64,000 bases of DNA from Rhizodiscina lignyota (GCA_010015805.1 ML978129.1:372001-436000); one strand, 5' to 3'; shown: positions 11,951-22,937, numbered from the stretch's first letter. The notes: generated by a model not told the origin, from the sequence alone. Numbers and translations: made by a program.

Positions 11951-13291
11951 ATGTCTCCTAAGGCGCTGACGGGATTCTTTAGATCATTTTCACCTTATAA
12001 TCGTTCAGTATTCTCAGCGTCTCGTTCTTATAGACTCGATTGCGTCCTTGGTTGCGCATTTCCTAGGCGCTATTCACATTTCTCTAGAGGATATCAATCC
12101 ACTTTCTCCGTTATCTGTACGCGCAAAATGTCTACTAAGAATGGTACGGTAGCTACCGATGGCTCTGCTCCTCCCAAACCGAACAATTGGGCCTCGCCAG
12201 GCCCAGCAGCCTTCGACTTTCGCTCCGACACCATCACGACGCCAACCGCGTCGATGCTCGCTGCTATCAGCGCTTGTACCCTCCTCGACGACGTATTTGT
12301 CGAAGATCCAACTACAAATGACCTTGAATCCTTCATCGCATCTCTCACTGGCTTTCCTGCAGCCCTCCTAGTACTGTCTGGCACCATGGGCAACCAGGTC
12401 GCACTGCGGTCGCACCTAGCGGGCCCACCCCACTCGATACTCTGCGACCACCGTGCACACATACTGAAACATGAGGCTGGTGGATGTGCGAGCTTGAGCC
12501 AGGCGATGGTTATGGGTGTAACGCCGAAGAACGGCGTATACTTGACGTTAGAGGATGTACAGGAGAATGCGGATCTGGACGACAATGTCCACCACTGTCC
12601 TACCAAGGTCATCAGTCTGGAAAATACGCTCGGAGGGGCGATTATGCCGCTAGAGGAGTGCAGGAAGATAAGCGAGTGGGCACGTGAAAGAGGGATCATC
12701 ATGCACTTGGACGGAGCACGGTTATGGGAAGCTGTTGCGGCAGATGCGGGCACGCTGAAGGAATACTGTGCGCTGTTCGACAGCGTGAGTCTTTGCTTTA
12801 GCAAAGGATTGGGCGCACCAATTGGCAGTATCATTGTTGGATGCAAAGACTTTATCAAGCGGTGTAGATGGATAAGAAAGAGCATTGGCGGTGGACTCAG
12901 AATGGTCGGCGTTATCTCGTCGGCAGCAAGAGTATCAGTTGAGGAGACGTTCTTGAGCGGCAAGTTGAAACAAAGCCATGCCAATGCGCGGAGAATCGAA
13001 GTGATGTGGAAGGGGCTGGGCGGGAAAGTTGACTTGCCGGTCGAGACGAATATGGTGTGGCTCAATCTCAAGGCTGCGGGAATCAGCGCGGACGAGTTTA
13101 TCAAGTTGGCGCAAACAGAGGGATTGAGGACAATGGGCGGAAGGCTCGTTGTGCACTACCAAATATGCGAGGAGGCAATCCAGCGGTTAGAGAGCCTTGC
13201 GAAGAGAATATTGAAAGGAGGAGAGAAGCGCGTCGCCAACGGGGATGTTGAGATACCACCAAAGAAGCTGAAGATTCATGACGAACGATAG
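11951..13291 (+). CDS. GLY1: L-threonine aldolase (low-specificity, PLP-dependent)
   Basis: This enzyme cleaves L-threonine, or L-allo-threonine, to glycine and acetaldehyde. It is a fold-type I PLP enzyme. The uninterrupted frame encodes 446 aa. Diagnostic segments are FRSDTITTPT at the start of the catalytic domain, LSGTMGNQVALRSHL, HEAGGCASL, MHLDGARLWEA, and the cofactor lysine in SLCFSKGLGAPIGS. Two starts are possible. The ATG at 11951 adds a 59-residue leader with many Arg and Ser and a single acidic residue, as in a mitochondrial presequence. The internal ATG at 12128 begins MSTKNGTVATDG, close to the expected start of a cytosolic enzyme. I give the longer form. The C-terminal tail (PPKKLKIHDER) is basic. 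A perfect 10-bp inverted repeat lies just after the stop. Confidence 0.93.
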   Translation: MSPKALTGFFRSFSPYNRSVFSASRSYRLDCVLGCAFPRRYSHFSRGYQSTFSVICTRKMSTKNGTVATDGSAPPKPNNWASPGPAAFDFRSDTITTPTASMLAAISACTLLDDVFVEDPTTNDLESFIASLTGFPAALLVLSGTMGNQVALRSHLAGPPHSILCDHRAHILKHEAGGCASLSQAMVMGVTPKNGVYLTLEDVQENADLDDNVHHCPTKVISLENTLGGAIMPLEECRKISEWARERGIIMHLDGARLWEAVAADAGTLKEYCALFDSVSLCFSKGLGAPIGSIIVGCKDFIKRCRWIRKSIGGGLRMVGVISSAARVSVEETFLSGKLKQSHANARRIEVMWKGLGGKVDLPVETNMVWLNLKAAGISADEFIKLAQTEGLRTMGGRLVVHYQICEEAIQRLESLAKRILKGGEKRVANGDVEIPPKKLKIHDER

Positions 13292-13297
13292 ATGATC

Positions 13298-13333
13298 AGA
13301 CATGACATAATAGACACGTATTTTGTCATGTCT
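13298..13333 (+). repeat. Perfect inverted repeat just after the threonine aldolase stop
   Basis: AGACATGACA at 13298-13307 is repeated as its exact reverse complement at 13324-13333, with a 16-nt AT-rich loop. It starts 7 nt past the TAG, so it would fold in the 3' UTR of the mRNA. It could also be a palindromic protein-binding site. Confidence 0.7.
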
Positions 13334-13584
13334 CAAACGTAGATATCTACACGGTCATGTGTCTGATCCCCGTTTCACGTAGTACCCCTTGAGGATGTTA
13401 CACATTCCTTATAGCCAAGAATCCACATTCCTAAGATCGTCAAGATGTTGTTTCATTGTTCTCGTTTCTACGTCACAGGATTCATTCGTCCCATATGTAA
13501 TGTCGCGTTTCTCGTCGCATGGCTGCTAATGTATTTCGCTAATCGCACCTTCCCCCGAGTACGAACCAGACAACTTCCAACACC

Positions 13585-14352
13585 ATGTTCGCGCCATTAT
13601 CGTTGCTCTTCCTACCACTCCTCCTTACCGTTTCTCTCGCCAGTCCGGAAGCCACGACAACACTGACGGCGTCAGCAGCAGCGGCCACCGCCACTGGGCC
13701 AGCAGCATCTTCCGCAGCAGCCGCTGCTTCATCTGGCCAGCCAAATCCTTTTGTCATCCCTCCTGCCGGCCTTGGATTCAAAGCTGGACAGGCATCTGTA
13801 CTGAACTGGCAGCCTACCACACATGACACTGTGACTCTCGTGCTGCGAAGCGGCAATGGAGCGAACTTGGAGGCTGGCACGGTCATCGCGAAGAACATTC
13901 CCAATACTGGCGCGTTTACTTGGACGCCAGACGCTTCCATCACCAAAGGTTCCGATTATGCTCTTGAGATTATTGACGACGCAAATCCGGACAATACGAA
14001 CTATACGCCCTTATTCAGCATTGATTCGACAAATGTGAAGGCGACAGCGACGCCGAAAGTTACGTATGGATTCGCGAGTACAAAGCTTGCAACGACCGTT
14101 GAAACGACGACGACGACATCGACATCGAAAAGTGTGACCGGCAGCACGAGCAGCAGTGTGAGTGGAAGTGTGAGCGGTAGTGTGAGCAGCAGTGTGAGCA
14201 CAACTGTTAGTGTGTCGACGACGAGTGCGAGCGGGTCATCGGATACAGCGGTGGCGACCGAGACTGGAAGTGCTGGAGTGGCGAGCAGGGAAATATACGG
14301 AGCTGCGGATTTGGTGGCTATTGCTGCGGTCCTGGTGGCTCTGGTTGCTTAG
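13585..14352 (+). CDS. Ser/Thr-rich GPI-anchored Kre9/Knh1-like surface protein
   Basis: A secreted protein of 255 aa. The N terminus FAPLSLLFLPLLLTVSLAS is a signal peptide, with cleavage likely near Ala19. A short Ala/Ser/Thr linker follows. Residues about 53-150 form an Ig-like beta domain typical of the Ser-Thr-rich GPI-anchored family related to Kre9/Knh1: FKAGQASVLNWQP, TVTLVLRSGN, AFTWTPD and SDYALEIID. Residues about 165-235 are a low-complexity Ser/Thr/Val/Gly stalk with SVSGSVSGSVSSSVS repeats, the expected O-mannosylated spacer. The C terminus ends in a hydrophobic segment (DLVAIAAVLVALVA) with small residues before it, fitting GPI attachment. It probably sits in the plasma membrane or cell wall. 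The stop lies only 77 bp from that of the converging UBE3D gene. Confidence 0.85.
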   Translation: MFAPLSLLFLPLLLTVSLASPEATTTLTASAAAATATGPAASSAAAAASSGQPNPFVIPPAGLGFKAGQASVLNWQPTTHDTVTLVLRSGNGANLEAGTVIAKNIPNTGAFTWTPDASITKGSDYALEIIDDANPDNTNYTPLFSIDSTNVKATATPKVTYGFASTKLATTVETTTTTSTSKSVTGSTSSSVSGSVSGSVSSSVSTTVSVSTTSASGSSDTAVATETGSAGVASREIYGAADLVAIAAVLVALVA

Positions 14353-14429
14353 CTTGACTGTTTGCTGGTTGTATGATTACCACACATAAGAAACTCCAAT
14401 CGATCGGCTTATTTGTTTAACATGGGTTC

Positions 14430-15933
14430 TCACTCGTAAAGCGCGTCTATTGGATTCCTCGGTTCGCGCACTGTGCTGCCCTCAAATCTTTGCAGTAGAG
14501 AGACGTTCCAGTCCTGAAAGCGCTGGGCAGAAGATGGTAGCAGATCCGCATTAGACTGCAATGCATCTTCAAGGGATGCATAAGCCGCGGTCGGTAGTTC
14601 GATGTGCTCGAATGAAGTGCTTTGCCTTTCTATGACACGGCTTAAGTCGAGTTGGTGTTGCCAAAAAACTTTCATTGCACGTGTAGGATCGTGCCTCGAT
14701 TCATGATGAACAGAGCTTGAAAAGCAGAGATCGGGGGTGAAGACCCAAAGCTGATTTATCGTCAGTGTTAACGATATGTAGCGCGGTTGGGGATGAAATA
14801 CCATTAACCCTCCAGGGCGTTCTTTGCCAGAACCTTGCTGCTGAATCGCAAACTTACGGACGCCGATATTCTGTATCGCTGCAAGAAGTTGAGCTGATAT
14901 CCACTGCTGGATATCGTTCTGCTCGCTCTCATCTTCATGCGCGACAATGACCGCCCACTTAAAGATGCGATAACCGCCGGCGATATCATCGACCACACCA
15001 ATGGGCATATTACATTGATTGCACAAAACATCAAATGTGGCTGCTGGTTCAGACAAAGTTTTATTCGTCTACGTTTGAAATAGTCAGCTATCTCAGCTAT
15101 CTATATGTATCTTGCACTTATCTCGCCCATCTCTTTTCATTCGAGCAGGGCAATGAAACGGCAAGGAACCTGCAACTTTGAGATGCAGGCTCGTTCAATA
15201 TTGGGCGGTAGTAACGGAGGTCTTGTCACTGAACAGGACAGAGCCTCCTTCTTTTACGCCCGTGCATAGGGTTTGCTAAAGGTTCAAGTGATAAAAGGGA
15301 AACACGACCTACCACAGCGCCAGCGCAATCTTCCGCGGCGAGGAGAAAATACATTGTGTCAACGAAGCCTGTGCCAGAGGAAGCCGTGAGCTTGTTGCCA
15401 GCGGCGTAGCCTTTGCGGGATGGTGCATCATTTGCATCATGGTGACTGTGATCGTGATGTTCGTCAGGCTTATGACAGTGCCAAAAGTCCATCATATCTG
15501 CCCAGTTCTCACTGGGGAGGTCTTTCCACTCGCGCACGGTTCCCTTTGGAATTAACACGTTGTCGCATTTCCCACATTTGATTTCCGTTTCCGTGCTCAG
15601 GGACAGTGCGTCCCATGGCACAGGATTGTCTGAACCGGAGTCTGGGAAATCGCTGTACCTCAGCAAGCCTGGGGCCTTTTCTTCAAGCAGCAGGCGTAAT
15701 GTGAGTTCCTTTGCCGGAGTGGGTGGAAGAGCGAGTGCTGCAGAACCACCACCCGAGATCTTCGTTGGTAATCTGATGCTTGCAGATTCACCTTCATGAG
15801 TTACAGTGATTGACTCGCCGTCTGCAGAGAGCGTGGCTTTGGTCTCATGGTTGTGTTCAGATTTGAGTGTCGCGAAGAAGGTGACAGTGCGTATATTCAA
15901 AAGAAGCTCAGCATACAGCTGAATAGAAGCCAT
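14430..15933 (-). CDS. UBE3D-like E3 ubiquitin ligase (HECT-like E2-binding protein)
   Basis: The family binds a ubiquitin-conjugating enzyme (UbcH10 in animals) and acts as a HECT-like E3. The model has two exons, 15933-15313 and 15068-14430, giving 419 aa. Exon 1 ends DCAGAV and exon 2 begins TNKTLSEPAATFDVLCNQC in phase 0. Cys-containing hallmarks are KCGKCDNVLIPKGTVREW, the following WADMMDFWHCHKPDEHHDH, and, from exon 2, LCNQCNMPIG. The protein ends RNPIDALYE after a region rich in hydrophobic and charged residues. The 244-bp intron is large for this window, and I found no extra exon in it. The start faces RRP4 308 bp away, so a shared promoter is likely. Confidence 0.85.
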
Positions 15934-16241
15934 TGTCAGAATACCATAATCAAAATCCCAAAAAGTTTGGAGAAGAAGTGGTGTTTGGTTGTTGGAGGAG
16001 ATTGAAGGAGAGAAAGTTTGAGAACGCGAGTGGAACTTTTATACGCGTCGCGGATAAGATAAGATCAGATCATCGTAGGCTGCGGTGCGGCATAACTAAT
16101 AAACTGCCATATCAAACTGATGTCAACCCAACATTTTGTCAAGCTCAATTGAGGCTCTTTGAACCTTTTCTCCCCCGTTCCACCCTCACACTTAGTCGAG
16201 GCTACCTTGAAATATATCATTGGCTGCCCATAAACCTGAAA
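15934..16241. promoter_or_regulatory. Shared divergent promoter UBE3D/RRP4
   Basis: Only 308 bp separate the two divergent ATGs, so the promoter elements and both 5' UTRs must overlap or abut. A CT-rich block (about 16165-16195) precedes RRP4. No TATA box is evident, which fits housekeeping genes. Confidence 0.6.
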
Positions 16242-17373
16242 ATGCCGCTCACGATCCTACCTCCGGCCCCAGCAGCACCTGTCGCACGACACAATGAACC
16301 TTCTGACGAAGACGAGTTCTGGGACTCCGATGGCGATGTGGAGATGGAAGAAATATCGAGGGCGGGCAAACGCCCACGCCTATCGAGGAAGAACATAGTT
16401 ACTCCAGGAGAGCTTGTCACGGACGATCCACAATGGATGAGGTCCGCGTTTCGTATTCTATCCCCAGTAAAACATGAGGACTAATTAAATATCCAGAGGT
16501 CATGGCACATTTCAGCTACCATCTTCCACGTCTATCCACTCCACTGTGTCCGGGACACTGATAAAGACGAACAAACTCCTCTCCATCCTGCCCCTACGCG
16601 CGCGCTACACTCCCGAGATAGGAGATTTGGTCGTTGGTCGAATATTCGAAGTCCAGCAGCGGCGATGGCGTGTCGATGTTGCAGCATCTCTTCTAGCTGA
16701 TCTGCCTCTGTCCGCTATCAACTTACCGGGAGGCATTCTGCGACGAAGGACGGCGGTCGATGAGTTAAACATCAGGACATTCTTCACGGAAGGCGACCTT
16801 CTAGTGGCAGAAGTACAGAGCATTCGCTCTGATGGGAGCGCTTCCCTGCATACGCGCAGTCTGAAGTACGGCAAATTGAGGAATGGATACTTCATGTCCG
16901 TGTCCGGATCAGGTGGCAGTGGTGGGAGAAGAGGTGGTGTTGCGCGCAGCAGAAGACAGGTCATCACGATACAGACAGCAAGAGGCGGTGGAGAGATTGA
17001 CGTTGTGCTCGGGGTCAACGGCTACATCTGGATCGCGAAGCATGTGGAGCCCGATGAAGCAGGCAAAGACGTGAGCATTACCAGGCTCGAAGAGACCGTC
17101 AGCCAGAGCATATATTCGAGCCAGAACGACGAGATTGGTATTCAAACGCGAAAGGAAATCTCAAGAGTAGCCGGAGTGATCAAAGCATTGGTCGAAGGAG
17201 GTAGAAGAGTGGATGAGGAGCTGATTGTCAAAGGCTACGAGGCAAGCCTGGAAGTGGATGCCGAAATGGATATTCACGGTACCGCTCAAGCAGATGAAGA
17301 AGGTGCAGAATGGCTCGGAGGCGAGAAGGGGAAGAGAGTCGTAGAAATTGCGTTAAGTTCCATGATTGAATGA
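16242..17373 (+). CDS. RRP4: Exosome subunit Rrp4 (EXOSC2)
   Basis: Rrp4 is one of the three S1/KH cap subunits of the RNA exosome, the 3'-5' RNA processing and decay machine of nucleus and cytoplasm. The model has two exons, 16242-16441 and 16497-17373, giving 358 aa, almost the length of the yeast protein. The junction restores WMRGHGTF, a hallmark at the start of the N-terminal domain. The S1 domain includes [20 protein letters not shown] and the KH region contains [12 protein letters not shown] Gly/Arg insertion ([12 protein letters not shown], near residue 190) separates S1 and KH more than usual. The donor (GTCCGC) is weak, but the protein junction and the ACTAAT branch support it. It is divergent to UBE3D. 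Confidence 0.93.
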
Positions 17374-18185
17374 GCTGGATATGGTAGGTGTTCGTGGTGC
17401 AGCAGTGCGGTGTCTTTCTCGAGCATAGCATCATGATACCCTGTCTGCGACTAATACAATACACGAAACGACTAGGCAAAACACAGCAGCGTGCGGAAGA
17501 TTGTGGCCGCTTTATTGGTTTTATCATGGATCGTCTGGCTGTTTTACTGACTCTTAAGCCCTGTGAAGCAAATAATTTACAAACGCAAACGCTGCGTCGG
17601 CCGTTTGTCGGATTCTGATTCAGCAGCACATTGCTCACGTCAACACTTCTATTGCGACCTCTGTGCAATCACAGGCCATTCACTACGAGCCAAGAGATGT
17701 ATTTCCCCTCAGCACGGGTTTCCTCTCTGCCCATCTATGCCCATTCATCGAATCATCATCGTGGTTGAATCTGTCCTGCAGGTTGATTAGGAGTCTGCCG
17801 GGGAGAGACAATCCTCATTCAAGCTGTTACCGCAGCCCCAAGACTACCTTGTGACTCTCAATCGCTTCAATTATGAGGGTTCCTGTTCGTTTTAAGCCAA
17901 TTGGAATTATTATAGTTGCTTATTCATTGTACGTCGTCCATATTATGAAAATGAAGCGAGTAAAAGTCTTGGAGCCTCCTGAGAAGAGTATATTTAAGAG
18001 AGCTTTCATTCCTCTGTTCTCAATTCCTTCACTAGCTCTCTATCCATATTTCATAGCGTGCGCATTCTGTTTGCCTGTCCAAAGTGTTGGCAAGATAAAT
18101 TCCAAGGGGACTCGTCACAAGCAGATATCAGTCTCTTCCGGACTTGTAACGCAACATCCAAACCAAAACAACACAATCAGTCACA
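17374..18185. promoter_or_regulatory. Intergenic region and promoter of the quinone oxidoreductase gene
   Basis: About 810 bp. A TATA-like TATATTTAA at 17989-17997 lies about 190 bp before the ATG, followed by a CT-rich tract. The remainder shows short unsupported frames only. Confidence 0.45.
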
Positions 18186-19286
18186 ATGCATCACGGCTAC
18201 CCTCATACCATGCGCGCAATTGTCGCCGAAAAGAATGGGCCGCCATCCGTTCTCGAAATCAAAGAAGACTATCCCACGCCTGAGGCCAAGCCCGACCTCG
18301 CCGTAATCAAGGTCAAAGCTTTTGGCATCAACTACGCTGAGAAGTACATGCGAGCTGGTGACTGGCCAGACCACTGTCCCATCAACGGTATCGAGTGCGT
18401 CGGAGTCGTGGTCAATTCTGAATCTACCGACTTTCCCGTCGGTACGGCTGTTGCAGCGTTAATGGGCGGCATGGGACTCGCCATCAACGGCAGCTACGCC
18501 GAATACACAGCAGTGCCACTCGCGAACATCGTCAAACTGGCTAGCTCTGAGGAAGAGCTGTTGAAGACGGGACTAAGTTGGGCCCAGGTGGCTGCCATCC
18601 CGGAGACCTATGCTACGGCGTGGACGTGTCTGTTCCGAAACCTCGAAATTAAGAAGGGCGATAGACTGCTCATCAGAGCAGGAACGTCCGCCCTGGGCCG
18701 CGCGGCCATCAATCTCGCTGTCCAGGCTGGCGCCGAAGTTACCGCTACGACGAGGAAGGCGGAGCGTGCAGAAGGCCTGAAGAAACTCGGAGCGAAGGAC
18801 GTCATTCTCGAGTCGGAGGGACTGTCGTCACAAGTTCTGCGGGGCGAGAAGGGCGAGAAGTTCGACGCAATCTATGAACTTGTGGGGAACAGCGTGGTGC
18901 TCGATTCGCTCAAGCTCCTCCACAGAGGCGGCCGCTTGTGTATGGCTGGCTTCCTCGGTGGTTTAGATCCCATCAAGGATTTCAATCCATTGTGGCAGAT
19001 GGCCAGTGGTGTGCACTTCAGCTTCTTCGGAAGCTTCGTGTACGGGCAACCCGAGTTCCCAATGTCAGATGTACCTCTGGCGGACATAGTGAGAAGCGTT
19101 GCGGAAGGTACATTCAACGCAGAGCCATGGAAGGTCTTCAAATTTGAGGAAATTCAGCAGACGCACGAGTTAATGGACAAGAACGAGGCTGGTGGTAAGA
19201 TGGTGGTTGTGGTTGAAGAGAAGAAGAAAGCACCGATTGTTCTGGATCAACTCGAGCAGGAAATCAATGAGGTAAGCCGTGGGTGA
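18186..19286 (+). CDS. Zinc-type alcohol dehydrogenase superfamily protein, quinone oxidoreductase-like
   Basis: A medium-chain dehydrogenase/reductase of 366 aa in one exon. The N-terminal GroES-like domain has VIKVKAFGINYAEKYMRAG and the family block GIECVGVV. The NADPH-binding fold carries RAGTSALGRAAINLAVQAG (an AxxxxG-x-A variant of the Rossmann loop) and downstream GGRLCMAGFLGG. The zinc-ligand Cys/His set of alcohol dehydrogenases is absent, as expected for the quinone oxidoreductase (zeta-crystallin) branch, which reduces quinones or enones using NADPH. The first ATG gives MHHGYPHTMRAIV. A second at 18207 gives MRAIVAEKNGPP, which matches the usual family start, so it may be the true one. 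The C-terminal 25 residues are a charged extension. Confidence 0.87.
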   Translation: MHHGYPHTMRAIVAEKNGPPSVLEIKEDYPTPEAKPDLAVIKVKAFGINYAEKYMRAGDWPDHCPINGIECVGVVVNSESTDFPVGTAVAALMGGMGLAINGSYAEYTAVPLANIVKLASSEEELLKTGLSWAQVAAIPETYATAWTCLFRNLEIKKGDRLLIRAGTSALGRAAINLAVQAGAEVTATTRKAERAEGLKKLGAKDVILESEGLSSQVLRGEKGEKFDAIYELVGNSVVLDSLKLLHRGGRLCMAGFLGGLDPIKDFNPLWQMASGVHFSFFGSFVYGQPEFPMSDVPLADIVRSVAEGTFNAEPWKVFKFEEIQQTHELMDKNEAGGKMVVVVEEKKKAPIVLDQLEQEINEVSRG

Positions 19287-19546
19287 CTCTCAAACTTGTA
19301 ATACATATCTGCCTGAATAGATGAAATCTTTTTGCTCGAAAATTCAACGGTAGCAAGTATGCAGTCTTCATAGTATTAATGCATCCCTTAACGGAAAGAA
19401 GGTTTTCTCCGCAACGAATCGGTATAATCCGAGGGTCCACACTTCGGCCACAGCAACACAACTCCTGGGATGCAAAAATGTTCCCTCAATCTAGCGAAAG
19501 GAGAGGACCCCCTCCTACTTCAATACAATCCACTCGGTCGGCTTCC

Positions 19547-20584
19547 TTACTCCAGGTATTCACCGCCCGTCTCCTTGTGGATCACGTCGAACATCGGCTT
19601 CGCTGCAAACCAGCCTGCCATAGGGCTTCCCACAGCCTTGTATGTATATTTCGCATCCTCCTCGTCGATCTTGATCGTCTTCCCACCGGTGCCGACAGCG
19701 GCGGCATCGGCCATCAGCTGAGCATGGCAGCACTTCTCCAAGCTAACGAACCAGAAGACGGCCGCCTCGATGGAATCGGCGCAGGTAAGCAAGCCGTGGT
19801 TCTGAAGCAATGCGGCCTTCTTGTCGCCAAGGGCCTTGGCGATGTTCTGGCCTTCCTCTTCAGCGAAGACAATGCCGTTGAAGGAGTCGTATACGACGTG
19901 ATCCTGGGCCCAAGTCAGTTTGGTTTTCTCTTTCTTAGGTTGGACAATTATGTACCTGATAGAAAGCACAGGAATCCTGTGTGATGATGTCCAAAGGCTT
20001 GCCGAGAGAGCAGAAGGAGCGGCCGTAGATGCTGTGGCTGTGAGCAGCGCAAAGGACATCCGGTCGAGCCTCGTGGATGGCGTGGTGGATCATGTATGCC
20101 GCAGTGTTCAGGAGACGGCATTCACCGCCATCGATGACCTTGCCCTCCTCGTTTACGCGAATGAGGTCGGATCTCTTGATCATGGAAAATGCGACACCGA
20201 ATGGGTTGACCCAGAAGGTCCTGGGTTCAACGGGATCCTGGAAAACAGTCAATCAGGACCGCCTTAAATTGGGAGATGTCTAATAGCATACTCGGAGAGT
20301 GATATGGCCTGCTACACCCTATATCTCATTTGTAAGCACGTGCCTGTTAATGTTTCCACGTTGTACGGAAGACCTACCTCATCGAAGCCATATTTGCCAA
20401 AGATACGGAATGCTGCGGCCAATCGACCCTTCAGATACTCACGCTCCTCGTACTTGTCCTCAAACTTGGGCGGCTTGGGGAAGTTTAGGCGCTCCATCTT
20501 CGCCTTTTGCTCTCCAACGCCGGGCTCATGGGGAGCCTTTGGCTGATGTAGCTCGGCAAGATCCTCGGTTCTTCCTGGAGCCAT
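19547..20584 (-). CDS. Class II aldolase/adducin-domain protein, Mug14-like
   Basis: The model has four exons (20584-20378, 20318-20292, 20237-19956, 19903-19547) encoding 290 aa. All three introns (52-59 bp) are in phase 0. The second exon is only 27 nt but encodes the conserved GVAGHITLR, where class II aldolases bind phosphate. Next come EPRTFWVNPFGVAFSMI, the metal-binding AAHSHSIYG, and LLQNHGLLT. With the metal-binding histidines intact this looks like an active divalent-metal enzyme rather than a structural adducin. The natural substrate of this fungal branch is not known. It converges on the quinone oxidoreductase with 260 bp between stops. Nothing in the sequence shows co-regulation. 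Confidence 0.88.
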
Positions 20585-22937
20585 TGTGACGTACTTTTGA
20601 AGATTTTAGTTTGAAGAAGTGGAAGTGAGAAGTGGCTACGTGATTGTCGAAAGAATTGAGGGTCGGAAAAGTAAGAAGATTAGGGCCAAGGGACCAATAT
20701 CAGTCAATCCGAGGGTAATCGGCACCTACTCGATGTCACAAGTCTCGCGCTTTTGCGGGGCTAACCCCCACCTTGCCACCTCCATACAGGTTGTCTTGTC
20801 TATTCTCCAGGCTACTTTTCCGTCGTGCAATCAGCGCCAAGGTATCCGGCGCATGATATACCGCTTTAATTCCGCTGCGAGATTCTGGGATGGGGCAGCT
20901 ACGACGACATTTTTCAAACTTTTCCTACGGACTGAGCCAGCACACTGCTGTCAGGCTTGGAAGTTCGGCGTATCTCTTACCCAAACAGGTCGGCAGGAAG
21001 TCATCCAGTAGGGCCACAATGACGGATGTGAGCCAGTACCGAGACAGCGAGAGTTCGATAGCACGGTTAAAATGTGCATCAGAGCATCAGCATCTCTGTC
21101 TCACAGGATGCGGCCGCAAGGGCCCTCCGAGGCCCTCCCGCTAGCGATCGTAGATGCCTGGTAAGAATAGTGATCGTACCGCCGAAAAATGTCCACATGG
21201 CAGAGGGACGGCTCTGAGTAAGATCCGGGCAGTCGATTGATCGAATTAGCTTGTACGGAGTGATTTGCATTGTTCAATATCGCTCCCACTCAAAGACAGC
21301 CAAGCATAAGAGCAATCGACCCGTCTCGGAGTGTTGCACCCAGTTGCCGATTCATCAGAATCGGCCCGTGGAGCCAAGAGCTCTATGCGTGTGGAAGACA
21401 GAAGTCGAAAATTTAGGACGGTATGGGCACCGAGGAAACAGTTGTAATAGGTGAGGTATAGGCTTTATATCTTCACACAAAGCCTGTCAGCTATTAGTAT
21501 CCAAATCGCGAGTCAGCGATCCAAGGCAATCCTCAATTTCCGCTTATATCGGCGAGCATTGGCTACGTTCGACCGATTATATCTCCCCCAGATCATCACA
21601 CGAACAAGCTAGTCTGAGGCTCCACTCCTTAAAGAACATGACATACTGGAGATTGTCTAAATATTATCCGGCCCTATCACTCGATCCGGGGTAATAAATT
21701 CATTGATCCGTCGTACTGATTGGAGTATTCTATCAACGACCTTTCCGCCTCACAACGAAGTGGGTTTCATCTACAGAACCATAATAGAGTGTCTCCTCTA
21801 TTTTCAGTTTCCTTATGTTATCCAACTTTCAAATTTACTGAGCTGTGACTCGTGAACACTAACGACAAAGATCGAGTATATAGCGCGAGAGGCGTCAACC
21901 ATTTTGGTGACCCTCGAGCCCAGCCATGAGACGGCCGCGACCCCGTCTTGGCACCTACAGCTATTTCACGAACTGGCATCTTCCGAATTTCATTTTCAAT
22001 ACTGAGGTCTTGGGTTTTTGCCTTGATGTTGAGAACGGAGAATAAGACGGATGCACCGAAGCAATGTCCGTGAGGGTTAGCAGGCCAAGAGGCCCTTCTA
22101 AATCCAGGCCTGTACGGGAGATCTTCGACTTCATCCGTCTGGGATTTGAGAATCGAGAAATATGACGAGCAAAAGATGCGAAATGGCCCGCATGGCCGTG
22201 TTTTTATTCCGTGGAATCGAGTGAAGCCTGGACCATCGTATTTCGGAGACTTTTTCGCAGAACGTTCGGCATACCGAAGATAGCCGCCACCACCCAACAT
22301 TATCCTGCATGGAGTTCGGGGACCCCGTATGGTGTGGGGCCATCCAGGCGTGGCTCTGAGGCAAAATTCCGATGCCGGATGGTTCGCTGCACGCGAGCCT
22401 TCGCTCAGGTTCTAGCGTAAGAACGTCGGCTGAGGAGACGGCGGCTGCTTACGCATTGCGCTGCGTCTCAGCGTCATATGGATGTTTCTTCATTTACATT
22501 CAATCGGTGGTTACATGCGAAAGGTTTTCAACAATCTTTAAACCCATTCTCGATCAGTCGACTGGAAAGACGCCAAGTTCGACGTCACCGTACACAATCG
22601 CCGTAGGAACATGTAGGGAGACGCGCTAGAACACCGGTAGCGATTGGGATTGGTCTCACCGTCCTTTACCATTCCCCTGGGCGGGTTAGCGATTTTCGAG
22701 TGGGGTTTCCCTTCCGGGCACTTTTTGACAATAGGGCGTATGACTGGCGACAAGACCCTTGGGTTAGTCATCGACACCATCTGCTACAAGCCCATCCCAT
22801 CGCAAGAATACCTATACGCCTTTAGCTTGAGGAAATCTTGAACCTGGGGCTTTGCAGCGAGCTTACTTATTACATCCTCCTGCCGTGTTGAACGAGAGGG
22901 CGCGCGACACGCCTTTCCGTCATTGCGTTCACTCCCC
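20585..22937. other. Large intergenic region without a supported gene
   Basis: About 2.35 kb between the divergent class II aldolase and the homeodomain regulator. The longest open frame (160 codons, minus, 21818-22300) has no recognisable motif. I see no repeat, transposon end or tRNA. It may act as an extended regulatory region for the transcription factor, but that is inference. Confidence 0.45.

Noticed and set aside
12094-13104. 336-codon open frame antisense to threonine aldolase
   Set aside because: It lies entirely within the coding exon of a well-supported enzyme. The open frame is a by-product of the sense codon usage and shows no family motif.
21818-22300. 160-codon minus-strand frame in the large gap
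   Set aside because: Composition is not protein-like and no family was recognised.
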